A stretch of 64,000 nucleotides of DNA, from positions 5,084,001 to 5,148,000 of the forward strand of contig OY720099.1 of the NCBI GenBank assembly GCA_963082875.1, read 5' to 3'. The notes under the pieces are model-generated. The model saw nothing but the letters and a program-made list of their open reading frames with translations, was not told the origin of the DNA and searched no databases. The DNA is from Corella eumyota (taxonomy: Eukaryota > Chordata > Ascidiacea > Phlebobranchia > Corellidae). A program made the translations under genes and the position numbers. Shown piece after piece: positions 23,401 to 35,873 of the stretch. Within the stretch, counting starts at the first letter, position 1, and the number at the start of each line of letters is the position of its first letter.

Positions 23401-24053
23401 TGGTGGTGCTGTTTCGGAAGATGAAAAAGAAAATGGTTTTACGAGTCGGGAAAATGATGGAAGTAATCAAGAAAATGATGACTTAAGTGAATTTCCGAAT
23501 AATTGTTTAAATAAAAATGATCTTACAAACCCAACAGTAGTCCTTGAAAATATTTTACTTGAAAAAAGTGAAGCAGGTAAACTTAAAGAAATTTAAGCTA
23601 TTTGTGTAGCAAATTTGAATGGCTGTCCTTTTAAAACTTTTTATTTTAAGGACATTTATACAAATTTTGCTTCGATTTTATGGAAAACTAATTTTTTATT
23701 TTTTGTGTAGATGAAAGTATAGATATCACATTGAGAGGTCAAAAACGAAAAGTGGATGATTCCCAAGAATTGGAAGCAGAAACAGTTGGTAAAATAATAA
23801 AAACCGATTCTGTAGAAGATACCAATGCTTCTGATGTAAGTAATAAACAAATTCTATGTTTACAAAATTTACACAAAAATGTAGAAATTGAATTATGAAA
23901 TGCAATAACTGGACCACATTGAAATTATTAATATTCTATTTTTTTCAAAGATATTATTACTGATATGTTTTAAATATGCAGGAAGGAATAACAGAGGATT
24001 TAGAGTCAATGTTGGAAGACTTCAACGACTCTGCCCCTGATTTAGAATCTTGA
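17410..24053 (+). CDS. pelp1: PELP1/RIX1-type ribosome-biogenesis protein
   Basis: Seventeen exons with matching phases: 17410-17487, 18232-18387, 18696-18845, 19174-19316, 19559-19695, 20021-20111, 20236-20362, 20636-20724, 21093-21249, 21417-21521, 21664-21802, 22004-22133, 22552-22761, 22921-23114, 23289-23576, 23711-23835, 23982-24053; 796 residues. The first two thirds is Leu-rich helical repeat sequence of RIX1/PELP1 type (LNRCHANSIVDYG, ALKCLTAILKYLPG, IHPRAPSMQR). The last third is acidic and Asn/Glu-rich, with a basic nuclear-signal candidate GQKRKVDD. The C-terminus ESMLEDFNDSAPD resembles the MLADFVDCPPDD end of vertebrate PELP1 from memory. PELP1 works with TEX10 and WDR18 in the nucleolar rixosome for 60S maturation and SUMO-dependent rRNA processing. 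The vertebrate protein is longer because of Pro/Glu-rich inserts. Identification is by fold pattern and C-terminus, so moderate. Confidence 0.75.
22186..22427 (-). mobile_element. tRNA-headed SINE (family A), near full length
   Basis: On the minus strand the head reads GGCAGCGTGGTGTAGTGGTA (A-box-like), then GGGTTCAATTCCCAC (B box). The body runs to GGTCGCGCATTCAGCC. It shares head, body and tail with 38661-38935. It lies in an intron of the PELP1-like gene. A functional tRNA is excluded because there is no paired acceptor stem and the body continues. Confidence 0.78.
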
Positions 24054-24058
24054 TAACA

Positions 24059-24064
24059 AATAAA
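24059..24064 (+). promoter_or_regulatory. Poly(A) signal of the PELP1-like gene
   Basis: AATAAA starts five bases after the stop codon; a second lies at 24139-24144. The convergent rolling-stone gene ends at 24267 with TTTATT (its own signal on the minus strand) at 24190-24195, so the two 3' ends nearly touch. Confidence 0.55.
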
Positions 24065-24266
24065 ATGACCAATTTTAAAAGTTATTTAAGTGGTGTGATA
24101 ATGCTATCTTAATACTTAAAACTTACATTGCTAAATTAAATAAAATGTCTAAAAAATGGGTAATTTTAAGGAAAAAATATATTTGTTTTTTTATTAATAG
24201 AATGACAATTAACATTAAATTAAAAAATACAGAACAGTTTCGTTTCTATCTTTTAATAACTATTTA

Positions 24267-25520
24267 TTACAAATTGTTAATTGGGCCCTTTTTTAGTTTT
24301 TTGATGCATAGTAACTTTAACCTGTAAATACTAAATAATATAAGATGCGCAAAATTTGGTGCAACAAATATCATAGCTGCGGTGATAAGGCCTGTTTGTA
24401 TCTTTTTAGTATTCCAATTTAAACAAGGATATACAGACGAGGTAACACCTGTACCATGAAGGACTAGCAGCATAATTCCATAACAGGTTGAACAAATCAT
24501 CGTGAAAAATACATAAATATACTTTATATGAATAGCGTTAAGCATTATGTCGAATAACATTATCACAGTGTTTATAATATGTAAATTAATGCTTTTTAGT
24601 GATGAGTTGTAGTCTGGGTCTTGCAGTAGTGGATATAGTAAAGTTATTATAATGGAAACATCGAACGCAACTACCATTGCTATTAATGTAACTAGTTCCA
24701 AAGCCTTATAATGTTTACCTGCAAATAAACAGCCTATTTATCACATTTAACGGCATATTAATATAATAAAAACGCTTATACAGTATGGCAAAGGTTAGGT
24801 ATAAAATTTTACTTTGTTTTTTTTGTTTCACAACATCCAGTTCGTAGATTTCAGTAGTTCCTTCACAAATCGACCATTCCTCTAAATCAGACTGTTCTTG
24901 ATTGCAATTACCAGATCGTTTAATAACTAATAAAGTTAAACTTAAACACAAGAAAATCAGAATAAGGACTTGTCCCCAATGTGACAAATACATAAAAAAC
25001 AAAGCTTGATTTTCGCTTAGTACGATGTCAATGAGAAATGTAGTCAGCCAAAAAAGAAAAATTAGTATTCGATACGGCAGATAAATTCTTTGAAGCGATT
25101 TCCACTACAAACAAAAAATAAACAATTACATTTAAATTAACTAGTTACTAGTATTTACTCCATATAAGTTGTTTATCATGAATAATGAACACATTTGTAT
25201 TATCGGCTGTAAAAAAAGGTTGTATAAAGGGCAATCAGCAATCAAGCCAAAGGCAAGGGTCCGCGATTATTTAAATCCTTTTGCGCTTTGCTTGAAATTA
25301 CTGGTCTACATTCTTAGCTATTTTTTATATGGATACAGTAGCTGTAAAGTTATGTTGTATTAACGAAGAACACAAACAATGCCAAAAATCGATGATTATC
25401 AAGTTTAGAGCTGTTCAATACAAGGTGAGAATAGTAATTTTACATTTTAAGCAAAAGTTTGTTTACCTGTGATTTATAGAACTTGTTTGAAATCCATGTT
25501 GTTGTTGATCTAGTTTTCAT
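24267..25520 (-). CDS. Rolling-stone-like multipass membrane protein, copy 1
   Basis: Exons 25520-25467, 25104-24813 and 24718-24267 (5' to 3' on the minus strand) give 265 residues. Introns are in phase 0 and phase 1. Seen: a short N-terminus MKTRSTTTWISNKFYKSQ, then WKSLQRIYLPYRILIF, then LFFMYLSHWGQVLILIF (family block YLTNWG), a Lys/Glu-rich loop, and four further hydrophobic segments with NLHIINTVIMLFD and SSVYPCLNW. Drosophila rolling stone is needed for myoblast fusion; the biochemical activity of the family is unknown. The protein presumably sits in the plasma membrane. The second intron is only 94 bases. Exon 2 is 292 nt, identical in length to that of the two neighbouring copies, showing common origin. 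Confidence 0.82.
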
Positions 25521-27540
25521 TTTGGAGTTGCACTAAACAGTCAGCTAGGATATCAATTTTTAAACTAACAAACTTGCTTGATTATGTAATGTAATAACAT
25601 AGTCAACTGACTACCTTTACAATTCTATTTATTTGAAATAAAGAACCAATGTCATATAAAATTACGTAATAATGCCTACCGTTAAATTCGTGTGCGCCCT
25701 TTTTTGAAGTTTTAAAGCTCGCCAGTCGTATTATATAACAACTTTACTGTCAGTGCTTACATGATGTATATTTATTTTGTTAACAGTGTAATAAAATCAT
25801 TAGGCGTTAACTGGTAACTATATAAAAAGTATAATAAAGGTGCTTACGCGTTTTAAAATGCTATTGTTATTACAGTACCAAAATCAGTGGGCGCAATACG
25901 TTAGACCATTTTAAAATTTATAGGCAGATTTTTAATTAACTTGGCTTTAAGTTAATGGAATTAGTGGGACTATCCCCGTCTGGCCTATGTTCACTGTTTG
26001 AGTTGTTTAAATGTGCTACCCTGCACTTATTTAGCCAATAAATATCAGATTAGGTAACACGACTATTTAATCCAAAACTTATAACCTATTTATTTTTTGT
26101 AATTATGGATAGATGTTTCATGTTTGCAACAAGTTTAACAACTTATAAAAACATTGTTTTGTGTATTTTAAACGTAAAAATGATGTCTATCTTGTTTGTA
26201 CTTTGTAATTTTTAAAGTGTTTAACAGTTTAATTTGCTAACACATTTCCCTGACATATCGACAACCTACCTATAATAAATGTTTTAGTATTGCAAATTAT
26301 GAGTATTTACAAACAAATAATTTTACCCTTGATATAAGCAAAGACAGATGTTTGTCGAAATTGGATATTATATTGTTAAATGCGTGAATAACTTATTTCT
26401 GCGTCACATAAATAAAGCTACCATTTAGCATACAAATTAGTTCCTATTAATTAAAAATAACTAAATTACCATATAATTAACTACTACGTTAGAGTATCAT
26501 AGAAGTACTATGGCGCTCATAAAAAATGTTTACTGTCCGTGTAATTGCTTACCATCTTTTTAGCGCCAAAAATCTTATACGCACTGCGTTTCATTAATTT
26601 TTACTGAAGTTTTATTGCATAATGATGACAGTCAAATATCAGTAACCTGTTTAGTAGTAACCTGAATTGTACTTAACGCTGCTTGAGTACTGTTAACTAC
26701 TCATCGGATTGTGTTAGTTAGAAAGGCGTATTTATAAACCGTTGCGGTGAGCTGATTTTGGCATCGTTTAGAAAAATATTAGTGACGCAATGCCTCTAGC
26801 CTTTACATTTTTGCAAGTGAATCAAAACTTGGCCGTTTTGCGTTACTATATAGTTGGTTGGACTAATTACTTAACCTGCCGCATTTCTAATTCTAATGCG
26901 CTTTAATTTTTCACTTTAAAATATATAAAATTAACGGGAGAAATCTTAAACCATAGCCCAATGATTCTCTAGCTTTACTACTGAAAAATTGCTGCGGCTC
27001 TGTAAAATTTTTACGATTTATAGTGGCATTGAATGGGTGTACAGAAACGACTGCTTTAACATTTACTACAGCGTGCATTTTTGGTTTAACTTTAAAATAA
27101 GAACGTTTATTTGTTTTTATTATTACCATTGTCAGATATTTCAAAAAAAAAACTTTATTGCAAACGAAATAAAAATATGAAAAGCAATTGCCCAATTTTT
27201 TTTTGTAAAAAAAGTTTAAAATGACGCTAAATAAAAGGAACTTTAAAACTAAAGTTACAAGTTAAATTTTTAAATTGTTCTACTCAGTAAAATAAAAACA
27301 TTAAAACACGCAAAAAAACTTGGAAAAATTAGGTTTTTGCACAGTTCAATTTGTAGCCTATTTTTAAACTAGACCACGTGTCCTTTTTTCAAAATTTAAG
27401 ACACTGAAACAGTTTATTTTTTTAATTACAAAAACTAACTGCTAAAACATTTATTTATTAAGCCACTCTTTTATTTGCATAATAATGTACCTTGGCATAG
27501 GTGCTAAATAGAAGGTTATAAGTACAACCATAACCTAATT
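25521..27540. other. Intergenic region upstream of rolling-stone copy 1
   Basis: About 2 kb of AT-rich sequence. It must contain the promoter of copy 1 and the 3' UTR of copy 2 (both minus strand). I saw no exon with family resemblance and no remnant of a fourth paralogue. Confidence 0.55.
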
Positions 27541-28835
27541 TCATATTATAATCGGGATATGAACAGCCGGTTCGTACGTTTTACCCGTTTTTCGAGATAG
27601 CTTTTTTAAGCAAACTAGTTTTAACTTGTGAATTCCAAATAATATCAAATGTACTACATTTGGGACAATAAATATCATTACAACAACCATAATAGCTGCT
27701 TGAATAGGCTTGGTTTGAAAATTTATAATCCAATAAACAGATGATGTAATACCAGTCAGATGCAGTACTATTAGAAAAAATGCATAACAGGCAGAAGCGA
27801 TCATCGTATAAAGTACATAAACATAGTCAATGGAAATGGCATTAATCATTATGTCAAACAGCATTATCACAATGTTTAAAAAATGTAAATTAACGCTTTT
27901 AATTGACAACGAGGTCCCGTTGCTTGTAACAAATGGGAAAAGACAAGTTATTGTTACTCCAAAGTCAAATGCTAGGACCATGAATACCAAGGTTACCTTT
28001 TCAAGAATATTGACTAAATTTTCTGTAAAAAAACTTTTTTTACTAAATACGCTTATTATCAGATAGATATATTACAAAAAACAAAATTAGGACATTTTTT
28101 TGAAGGTAAATAACATTTTTCTGGGTAAGGGGTTGGTGTCAAATTGTTTTTGGTAATATGATTGTATTACAAAGCTTAGTATCATTATTTATTAATCTAT
28201 TAACTAATTCACACAAAAATAGTTTTAGTATAACTTTGGTATAGCAATTGTTGACATCATTTTGTTAATAAAAAGGCATTTAAATTACCTTTTTCTTACC
28301 TTTTCTACTTCTTGTTTTGTCATTTAAATCAATAACTGCAGTAGTTTCATCTACGCTTATTTTTAAACTGATTGCTGTTTGAGTTTGTTTACATTTCCTA
28401 AATCGTTTGGTAACCAGTAAAGATAGACTTAAACCCAAGAATATCAGAATTAAAATTTGTCCCCAGTGTGATAAATATATGAAAAACAAAGCTTGATTTT
28501 CGCTTAATACAATATCAGCAACAAAAGTAGAAAACCAGTAAAGAAAAATAAGTATTCGATAGGGCAGAAACATTTTTTGAAGCGAATCCCACTAAAAATA
28601 TTAAACGGTAGTGTAAAATACCAGCTAGCATTGTAAAATTTAAAGATTAAATTAATAAAAAAAGCATTTATTTTTCCATTCGTGGACATAGTTTTAGTAA
28701 GAAATTACATTCAATACATTTGCAATACCTAAATTTTATTTCTTACACAAAAAAAGATTATAGATATTAAATTATGCTTACCTGTGTTTTATAAAACATA
28801 TCTGAGTTTAAGTTTTTAAAAAATATTTTTCTCAT
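27541..28835 (-). CDS. Rolling-stone-like multipass membrane protein, copy 2
   Basis: Exons 28835-28782, 28591-28300 and 28022-27541 give 275 residues, with exon lengths 54, 292 and 482 nt and the same phases as copy 1. The N-terminus MRKIFFKNLNSDMFYKTQ aligns with copy 1. Then follow WDSLQKMFLPYRILIF, FIYLSHWGQILILIF, a charged loop and the block NLHFLNIVIMLFDIM. Copies 1 and 2 are closer to each other than to copy 3, so they come from the more recent duplication. The C-terminal tail is basic and carries no recognised motif. Confidence 0.82.
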
Positions 28836-29621
28836 TCTGTATTTTTTTCTAAGATATCTAAAACTATTGTTAAATTTTAAATATTTCAAACGGTTTCAAA
28901 AACAACGGTACTGCTACTTTGTTTACATATTTCGAATAAATATAAACATGGTTTTATTTCTATGTCAATTCTCTTCGATAAATACCGTTTAAAACATCCG
29001 TTGCGCATAAAATGTTAACGCAGCCATCTAATTACCGATTTTGTTAGTTGGCTACAAAAATGAGTAAATTTTTAGGTTTTTTTATTAATTAATTATCACT
29101 GATAAGCACATGCCATTCACAACATATCTTATTTAAATTTTGTTATTTTTAAATCAACTTTGCCCTACCGTTGGCTATAACGTTGCCTAATAAATCTAGC
29201 ATGCGCTGTTAGCCGTCAGATATACAAAAAAAATAAATCACTTTTTTTGGTTTTAACTAGTTAGTTATTGTTGACATGCATATACTCTGATAAGTCGGGG
29301 GTAAAAAATATTATTTGCACACTATCGATTTGGGGGTTTTAGAAAAAAAATTGACGCTTGGGTTAGCTGACTTTTAAATTTAGTGAGTTGTGAAATGTTT
29401 TAGGCTTTTGGAAAAGGTTATAAATAAGAAAAAAAAAAAAAATTTTATAGTTAATTTTATTATTAAAAAAATAAAAACACTTTTTCATAAAGAAAAAAGT
29501 CGCAAAAAGTGTATAAACATTCAAAGAGTTTTTAAGATTAGGTTATTTAAGAATTTAAGTTACTACAAAATAAATATATACACACTACGTTTTAAACAAC
29601 TTGATCCGACCCAATATTTGG
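28836..29621. other. Intergenic region between rolling-stone copies 2 and 3
   Basis: AT-rich; promoter of copy 2 and 3' UTR of copy 3 expected here. A 97-codon plus-strand open frame at 29390-29683 is Lys/Phe/Ile-rich low-complexity sequence overlapping the copy 3 coding end, and I do not accept it as a gene. Confidence 0.55.
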
Positions 29622-32600
29622 TTAATTTTCGTTTTCATATGCAACGTTTTGTACCCCCGCTAGTTGCTTACCCTCTGTACTAGGTTCATTAGCTACTGGC
29701 TGGGTAACATACCGACGTGCTAGAAACACCCTCAATCTATACAAGCCATACATAATACAGTGGGCAATCAGACTGCCCAAAATAGTCAGGCCTACTGAAA
29801 GTCCGGCCGCTAAACCGGGACGGTTTTCCCAGTCAAGAACGGGATAAATAGCTGTGTTAAAGCCACTACCGAATAAAATAAGTGAGAAAACTGTATAAGT
29901 TAAAGCAAATAGCGCCATGTACACAAAGTGAAAGAGACGAACTGGAATAGCTACAATAAACAGGTCAATAAGCATAATAACAGCATTAAGCAAGTGGTTA
30001 TTGATGCTAGTTGCAGAGAATACAGGAGTCAAAAAGGCAAAGTAAGCCACGGTTATAATGAAAGATCCATCCAAAGCCGAGATGTGTATTAGCCAGGTAA
30101 GAACATGAAACCATCGTAGTTTTTCTAAAAGTAAAAAGTTGGTATAATATTATATTTTTAAAAAACGTTGATTAGATTTATTTCTGTAAAATGCCTTATT
30201 ACACAAAAGCTTTTGTGAGATTGTTTATTTTTTTAACTTTTTGAATAGACTTTTTTAGGGCATAGCCTATTTTAATTTGTTGCGTTAGTCGAATTAAGTC
30301 CGGTTTAGTGGTTTTTTAAGGATAGAGCAAAAGTGATATAACAATGCGTCTTTTTTGTTTAAAGTAAAAAAGCTTAGGACGACGATATATTATTAGCAAC
30401 TATTTCCTTTAAAAGACCAACTCATAAAAACGACACGCTACTTGATTTTCTTTGAATATTCCGATAATAGTGAGGCCTAGCCTAGGTTATTTTAACAAGT
30501 ACTTTCTACTTTGTTTTCTATTTTAATAGTTGCGTGAGGTTTTATTCACAGCAAACCTAATGTCAGTCAAGCGTACGTTTTTCTATTTTTGAGCGGGCAA
30601 AATAATTCATTTCCTTAACAGTTACATGCTTGATATACCTTAACAAAAAACTTGATATACCTTAACAAAACACTATATTAATTCTCTTTTAGCTATTCTA
30701 TTATATAACAACAACATACACAGATTATTTTATTATGTTTATTTGATTATGTTGGTATTAAGGACCGATAAATTATAATTGTGCAAACTGTTTATTAAAT
30801 GAAAAAAAAGCAATGTATTCAAAACTGGGCAAAATTTTTAGTATTTGTCGTCATTATTTTTTGAAAATGATTGTAATTTTTAACTTACACAAAAAATATA
30901 ACTGACAACGCACAAAACAATTTAATTTTCGTAAATTGATGTTTTAATATTTTATTTTTAGATGATTTTAAATTCTTTTATATTTTGGTATATACATCAA
31001 TTAAACACATAAAAATGGCATAAGTTACCAAACTATGTTAAATTGTAAAAAATAGCATACTGCACCAATATAGCTACCAATATAGTGAAGAAACATAGAA
31101 ATAGGTTTACTAATAAATATCACTGCAAATACAAAACTTGGCTACAAAACAAATAAACTAAAATCTACTGCAAAAGCAACCCAAAAATTAACAAAACTGT
31201 AATTGAAGAAATTATAATAATACCTTAAAAATATGAAGATTTTTTTTTCACAATGAAAATAAAACATTACGTAAAATATTGAAGAAAACAAGATTTGAAG
31301 ATAAAAAAACGTAAAATAAAGTATTTCAATTTCATTGAAGAAATAAAACTAACTAAAGGAATGGTCAAAATTAAAAAACCAGAACGGTTAAAAATGTTGT
31401 TACTAGCATGTGCAATATAAACTTACAAAAATTTCAAAATCATTGGACAAATGATTTTATTGTAAAGACAATTTTTTTAAATGCAAAAAGCAGTAAATAG
31501 TCCTAATAAGGATTGGGTCAAAAAATATCTGTTTTCAACAGAGTCATCAACTTCAGTAACTTAAACTTTCCTAAGCTTAATTGTTAAGCATTTCGATTCT
31601 GCTTCATTAATTTAATATCAGCATCGACCATTTCGTGAACTAGCTCTTCGAATTTCACATCAGGTTCCCAGCCGAGAGTCTTCTTTGCTTTTGAGTAATC
31701 TCCAAGCAAAAACTCCACCTCAGTTGGCCTGTAATATCTCTCACTTACTACAATCCTTTTTGCCCCTGTCTTTTTATCATATCCAATCTCATTGATGTCT
31801 TTGCCTTTCCACTCAATTTCAACATCCACATGCTTGAAGGCTTTTTCGATGAATTCACGAACACTGTGGCACTCGTTTGTGGAAAGAACGTAATCGCCGG
31901 GCGTGTCATGTTGCATCATCATCCACATTCCCTTAACGTAGTCTCTGGCATGTCCCCAGTCTCGTTTTGAGTCCAAATTACCAAGAGTAATGTAGTCTTG
32001 AAGGCCTAAATGAATTTTTGCGACACTACGCGTAATTTTTCGAGTCACAAAGTTGAAACCTCGCCTTGGGCTTTCATGGTTGAACAAAATTCCATTGCTA
32101 GCATGCATTCCATAGGCTTCCCTATAGTTAACAACAATCCAATAAGCATACACTTTGGCGGCAGCATAAGGAGACCTCGGGTAAAAAGGGGTTGTTTCCT
32201 TTTGTGGGATTTCCTGCACTTTACCAAACATCTCACTTGTCGAGGCTTGATAAAATCGAACTGTGTCGGTCATTCCGCATGTTCGAACAGCATCGAGCAA
32301 CCGAAGTGTGCCCACTCCATCCACATCTGCTGTGTACTCAGCCAAATCAAATGATACCTTAACATGGCTCATGGCCCCCAGGTTATAAATTTCATCCGGT
32401 TTAACTTGGTTGATGATCTTAACCAAGCAACTACTATCGGTTAAGTCACCGTAGTGCAGATGCATTTTACCTTCTTCGTGGGTAGCCCTGTCAGCATACA
32501 AATGTTCAATTCGTTGAGTATTAGGCTGGCTAGCTCTTCTTACAATACCATGGACTTCGTATCCCTTTTCAACCAATAATTCGGCCAAATATGAACCATC

Positions 32601-34362
32601 TTGGCCTGTGATACCAGTTATAAGGGCAATTTTTTTCATTCTTTTGGGCGAACTTTCGCAGGAGCCATTGTTGCTATCTAACCCATGCTTTCCATTCTTT
32701 TGGTCCATGATTTTTTTAAAATATATTTTTTAAATACTAAGTTCTAAAAGCAACGTACAATTTAATCAACATTTAAGTTATTCTGTTATTTCGTCTTTAA
32801 CTATAAGCATTTTTTCTTTAAAATTACGCGTATACATTAATTATTGATCTATTATCTATACCATGTGGTTTCCGTGTTACATAAATATTAAAGTACTCCA
32901 ATTTTTAGTCTAATTATCGTTACAGTAACAACAATAAACGTCTCGTGTTCCTAAGTCACTGACTATCTTATTTCAACATGCTGGTTGCTGTCTAACTGGC
33001 TACGTGTTAAATAAATGAACCGGACCAAAACCTTTTTTGTTCTCTTTTGCATTGTGACGTCACCCCGTTTTTTTTATCCGTATTCTCTCAAATAATAATC
33101 TCCGGATACAAGCTGAAGCCAATTGGCTTTATATACAATTTTTTTAATTAATTCTTTTAAATTAAATGATTTAATTTACAAATTTGCTTATAATACCGGC
33201 AACAGAACTAATAGATGCCGTTTTTAAATCTGGCACTTTACTATAATTTTAAAACAGCGTGAAGCAAAAAAAATGATAAAAATTTTTCGAAAATAAATTT
33301 AATTTATTTTTTTACAAACAGGTTAAATTTTCATAAAGAGGTCAATTTAAAAAGTTAATTTATTACTTTTTTCGAGTATAGTTTATTTTAAAACATTTTT
33401 AGTGTCGTATTAGTTGCACAATCCATCTGTATAATACATATTTTCCTTTTTATTTAAAAAAAAAAAATTTTTTTTTTGAATTATTTTATCTCTGCTTGCT
33501 TGTAAGTTAAGCTAACTACGCCTGCGTTTAAGGTTTGCAAATAGCTTCTTTAAAAGTGTTCGTGTCTTTTTAAATGTACAACGGGGTTTTAAAAAGGCAA
33601 CATATCTTAAAAATAGCTGTAAACTAAAAGTAAATAATGTGACTTTTACCTGGTGGAGTTGCAACGACGTTTGTTTCCAGACTTTTTGAAACAGTTTTCA
33701 GTTCAGTTTCAGCAGTTGTGGTCGTGTTATTACACCTGTATGCACACATGTTGTAGATAGCTACACACAGCGAAACCAGAAAGTAAAGCAGAACGGTCAC
33801 CACCCCCCAGTTAGTCAAAAAAATCCAATAGTTTGAAAGTAACGAGGCCGAGCTGCTACTCAGGGTGTAGATAAACCAAGTGAACCAGTAAGCAAATGCA
33901 ATGGATTTCCAGACCAGAAGGTGCCAGCATTGGTTTGACCACTGTTAATATTTAAACAATAGGAATAGTTATAAACAATCAAAATAAATACCAACATATT
34001 AATGAAAAAACGACTTAGCATTATTCCTTATAAAAACACAGTTAAATAGCTTTTACAGTTATTTATTTATTACCAATACGGGTATATAACTTTGTAAAAA
34101 AGACGATGTTTTTTATGATTTTTTTTATTTAAATTTTTTTTCATAATAAAAAATAACATAAAAATTAATTGAAAAAATTTGATAGCGCACTTTTTTATGA
34201 TCTTTGCAACTCTGAAAACCGACCTAATTAAAAAACGATATTACAAATTATTTAAAAAAAGCGTTTTTTTTATTTTACCTGAATCTTACGAAACTTATTG
34301 GGAGAGTCCCTAAACAGGAAATTTTTCAGTCGAAATTCTTCGCGAAATGATAACATATCCAT
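29622..34362 (-). CDS. Rolling-stone-like multipass membrane protein, copy 3 (host of GMDS)
   Basis: Exons 34362-34279, 33941-33650 and 30124-29622 give 292 residues; the junction reads [16 protein letters not shown]. This is the most canonical copy: [54 protein letters not shown]-type helix, [16 protein letters not shown] and [14 protein letters not shown] match the rolling-stone family closely. Exon 2 is again 292 nt with phases 0 and 1. The second intron is about 3.5 kb and contains the intronless GMDS gene on the same strand. The long intron is supported by phase, by the family alignment across the junction and by the absence of any other exon 2 nearby, but not by transcript data. Confidence 0.85.
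31584..32708 (-). CDS. gmds: GDP-mannose 4,6-dehydratase
   Basis: An uninterrupted 374-codon frame, very close to vertebrate GMDS (372 residues) throughout. The enzyme converts GDP-D-mannose to GDP-4-keto-6-deoxymannose in the cytosol, the first step of de novo GDP-L-fucose synthesis, and so feeds fucosylation. Seen: Rossmann motif GITGQDG (Gly32, Gly35, Gly38), [13 protein letters not shown] (usually AQSH), catalytic triad residues Thr157 and Glu159 in ASTSEMFG, Tyr181 and Lys185 in [10 protein letters not shown], then [10 protein letters not shown] and [11 protein letters not shown]. The first 24 residues are a nonconserved tail, and the ATG is the first in frame. It has no intron and is nested in an intron of the third rolling-stone gene. 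It looks fully intact. Confidence 0.97.
   Translation of the reverse strand: MDQKNGKHGLDSNNGSCESSPKRMKKIALITGITGQDGSYLAELLVEKGYEVHGIVRRASQPNTQRIEHLYADRATHEEGKMHLHYGDLTDSSCLVKIINQVKPDEIYNLGAMSHVKVSFDLAEYTADVDGVGTLRLLDAVRTCGMTDTVRFYQASTSEMFGKVQEIPQKETTPFYPRSPYAAAKVYAYWIVVNYREAYGMHASNGILFNHESPRRGFNFVTRKITRSVAKIHLGLQDYITLGNLDSKRDWGHARDYVKGMWMMMQHDTPGDYVLSTNECHSVREFIEKAFKHVDVEIEWKGKDINEIGYDKKTGAKRIVVSERYYRPTEVEFLLGDYSKAKKTLGWEPDVKFEELVHEMVDADIKLMKQNRNA
33055..33062. promoter_or_regulatory. CRE palindrome upstream of GMDS
   Basis: A perfect TGACGTCA lies about 350 bases upstream of the GMDS start codon. With the surrounding intron sequence it is the best promoter candidate for the nested gene. Consensus match only. 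Confidence 0.4.
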
Positions 34363-35873
34363 TATTTAACCAAACGTCTTAAGCCTGTGACAAAAAAAAA
34401 CTTGTTTAAACTATAGCCAACACTTACATAACATAACACCGAAATTCAGTTCGTAAAGGGTAACATTATTATACAACTAAAGCTGATATATATATTTCAA
34501 TATTTATACATATATACCCCAGTAGTTTTAGATTACTTTATATACATGGTCAACTTATACGTTTTAAACAACTTTTTATAACGTAAGTTCTAAAAGTAAA
34601 TACTAAATACCCGTTACGCCTTATAATATTCTGTACTATTGCCTTGGTATTGTCTGGACTCATTGTCAAAATATAAAACTGGACAATAAGCTGAGCTAAT
34701 TTTAACTGTATTTCAACCTTTTGATTTTCATTTAAATAACTTATTCTTACATTTGTATTATACCCAATTTGTGGTATATTAAAACCAACTAGAAAAATAG
34801 CTTTTTAAAATAAGCCTTTCGTTTGTTGACTTATTTTTTACTATGCGTTTTAACGGTACAATAAAAATTTTTTCAACCCTATATTTTCAATGAAGTACAA
34901 TAACAACCATTCGCTCGCTAAGTTAGTTTTTTATTGGCAAACGATATCAAAAATATGATTTTGCCATTTATCAAATTAAGGCGAAAAAACAATTAGGAAA
35001 TTTTAAATTTACGTTTGACATTTCCAAATAAGTTACTTACGTCATTTTTTTTATTTGTTTATTAAATCTTTAAGCTTGACTTTATTAACTATAAATCTTT
35101 CCTAATTTAATAACATACAAGCATACAAATTAACACTAAACTTATTTTCTATTGTTTTAAAACTAAATTAAAAAAAAAACGGAAACAACGTAGTTGTCTA
35201 ATCGGCGTGTAAACCGTGTGTTTATTGACTAGTAACATGCTACTCTATACTAGCTTTTTTTAAAGATAATTTTATCACAAAGCCTATTGTGGTAATGAAT
35301 AGGTGAGGTTGTATTTACTTTGTAGTGATATCTGACCGCTGTACTATACCCTTATGACTTACAGCGTCGCTTGGCAGCAAGTTTGTTACGATTCGGTTAA
35401 GTGCGTTTCGTTTTATTACCGAAACTGTCACGAGCAGTGGATAAAGGTGGCCCCATAATATTCCTTCATGGCGTTAAGGAATTTACCCAAAATAAATTCC
35501 AAAATTTATGTTACTTATTTTAACTAAATTCCTAAAAAACCCGACTACATAAAATTTAAATTTTTTATTGAAATGAATACAAACAGACATTACGAAACCG
35601 ATAATGTTTTTTTTTCCTAAATGACAATGCACTTTTCAAATTTAAAAATAGCATGTTTTGTAACAAATAATGGTTATGTAATACGCCTAATTTTAAACTA
35701 ATACACAAGTTACTTTTTTTTTTAAATTAATAAAATAGAAGACTATATATACGATTAAAAAAAACGAATTGTAAACAAAAATCTAATATATAGAAAATTT
35801 TGGCAATTTAAAACAACCACCATTAAAAAATATCTTAGCATAAAAATCATATCTCTATTCTAAACAATAAAGT
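34363..35873. other. Intergenic region between rolling-stone copy 3 and the SLC22 gene
   Basis: AT-rich, about 1.5 kb; both neighbours are on the minus strand. It should contain the promoter of copy 3 and the 3' UTR of the SLC22 gene. I see no coding or RNA gene. Confidence 0.55.

Noticed and set aside
26911-27195. 94-codon minus-strand open frame between rolling-stone copies
   Set aside because: No resemblance to the rolling-stone block order, no splice partners, low-complexity composition.
29390-29683. 97-codon plus-strand open frame
   Set aside because: Lys/Ile/Phe-rich low-complexity frame that overlaps the coding end of rolling-stone copy 3 on the other strand.
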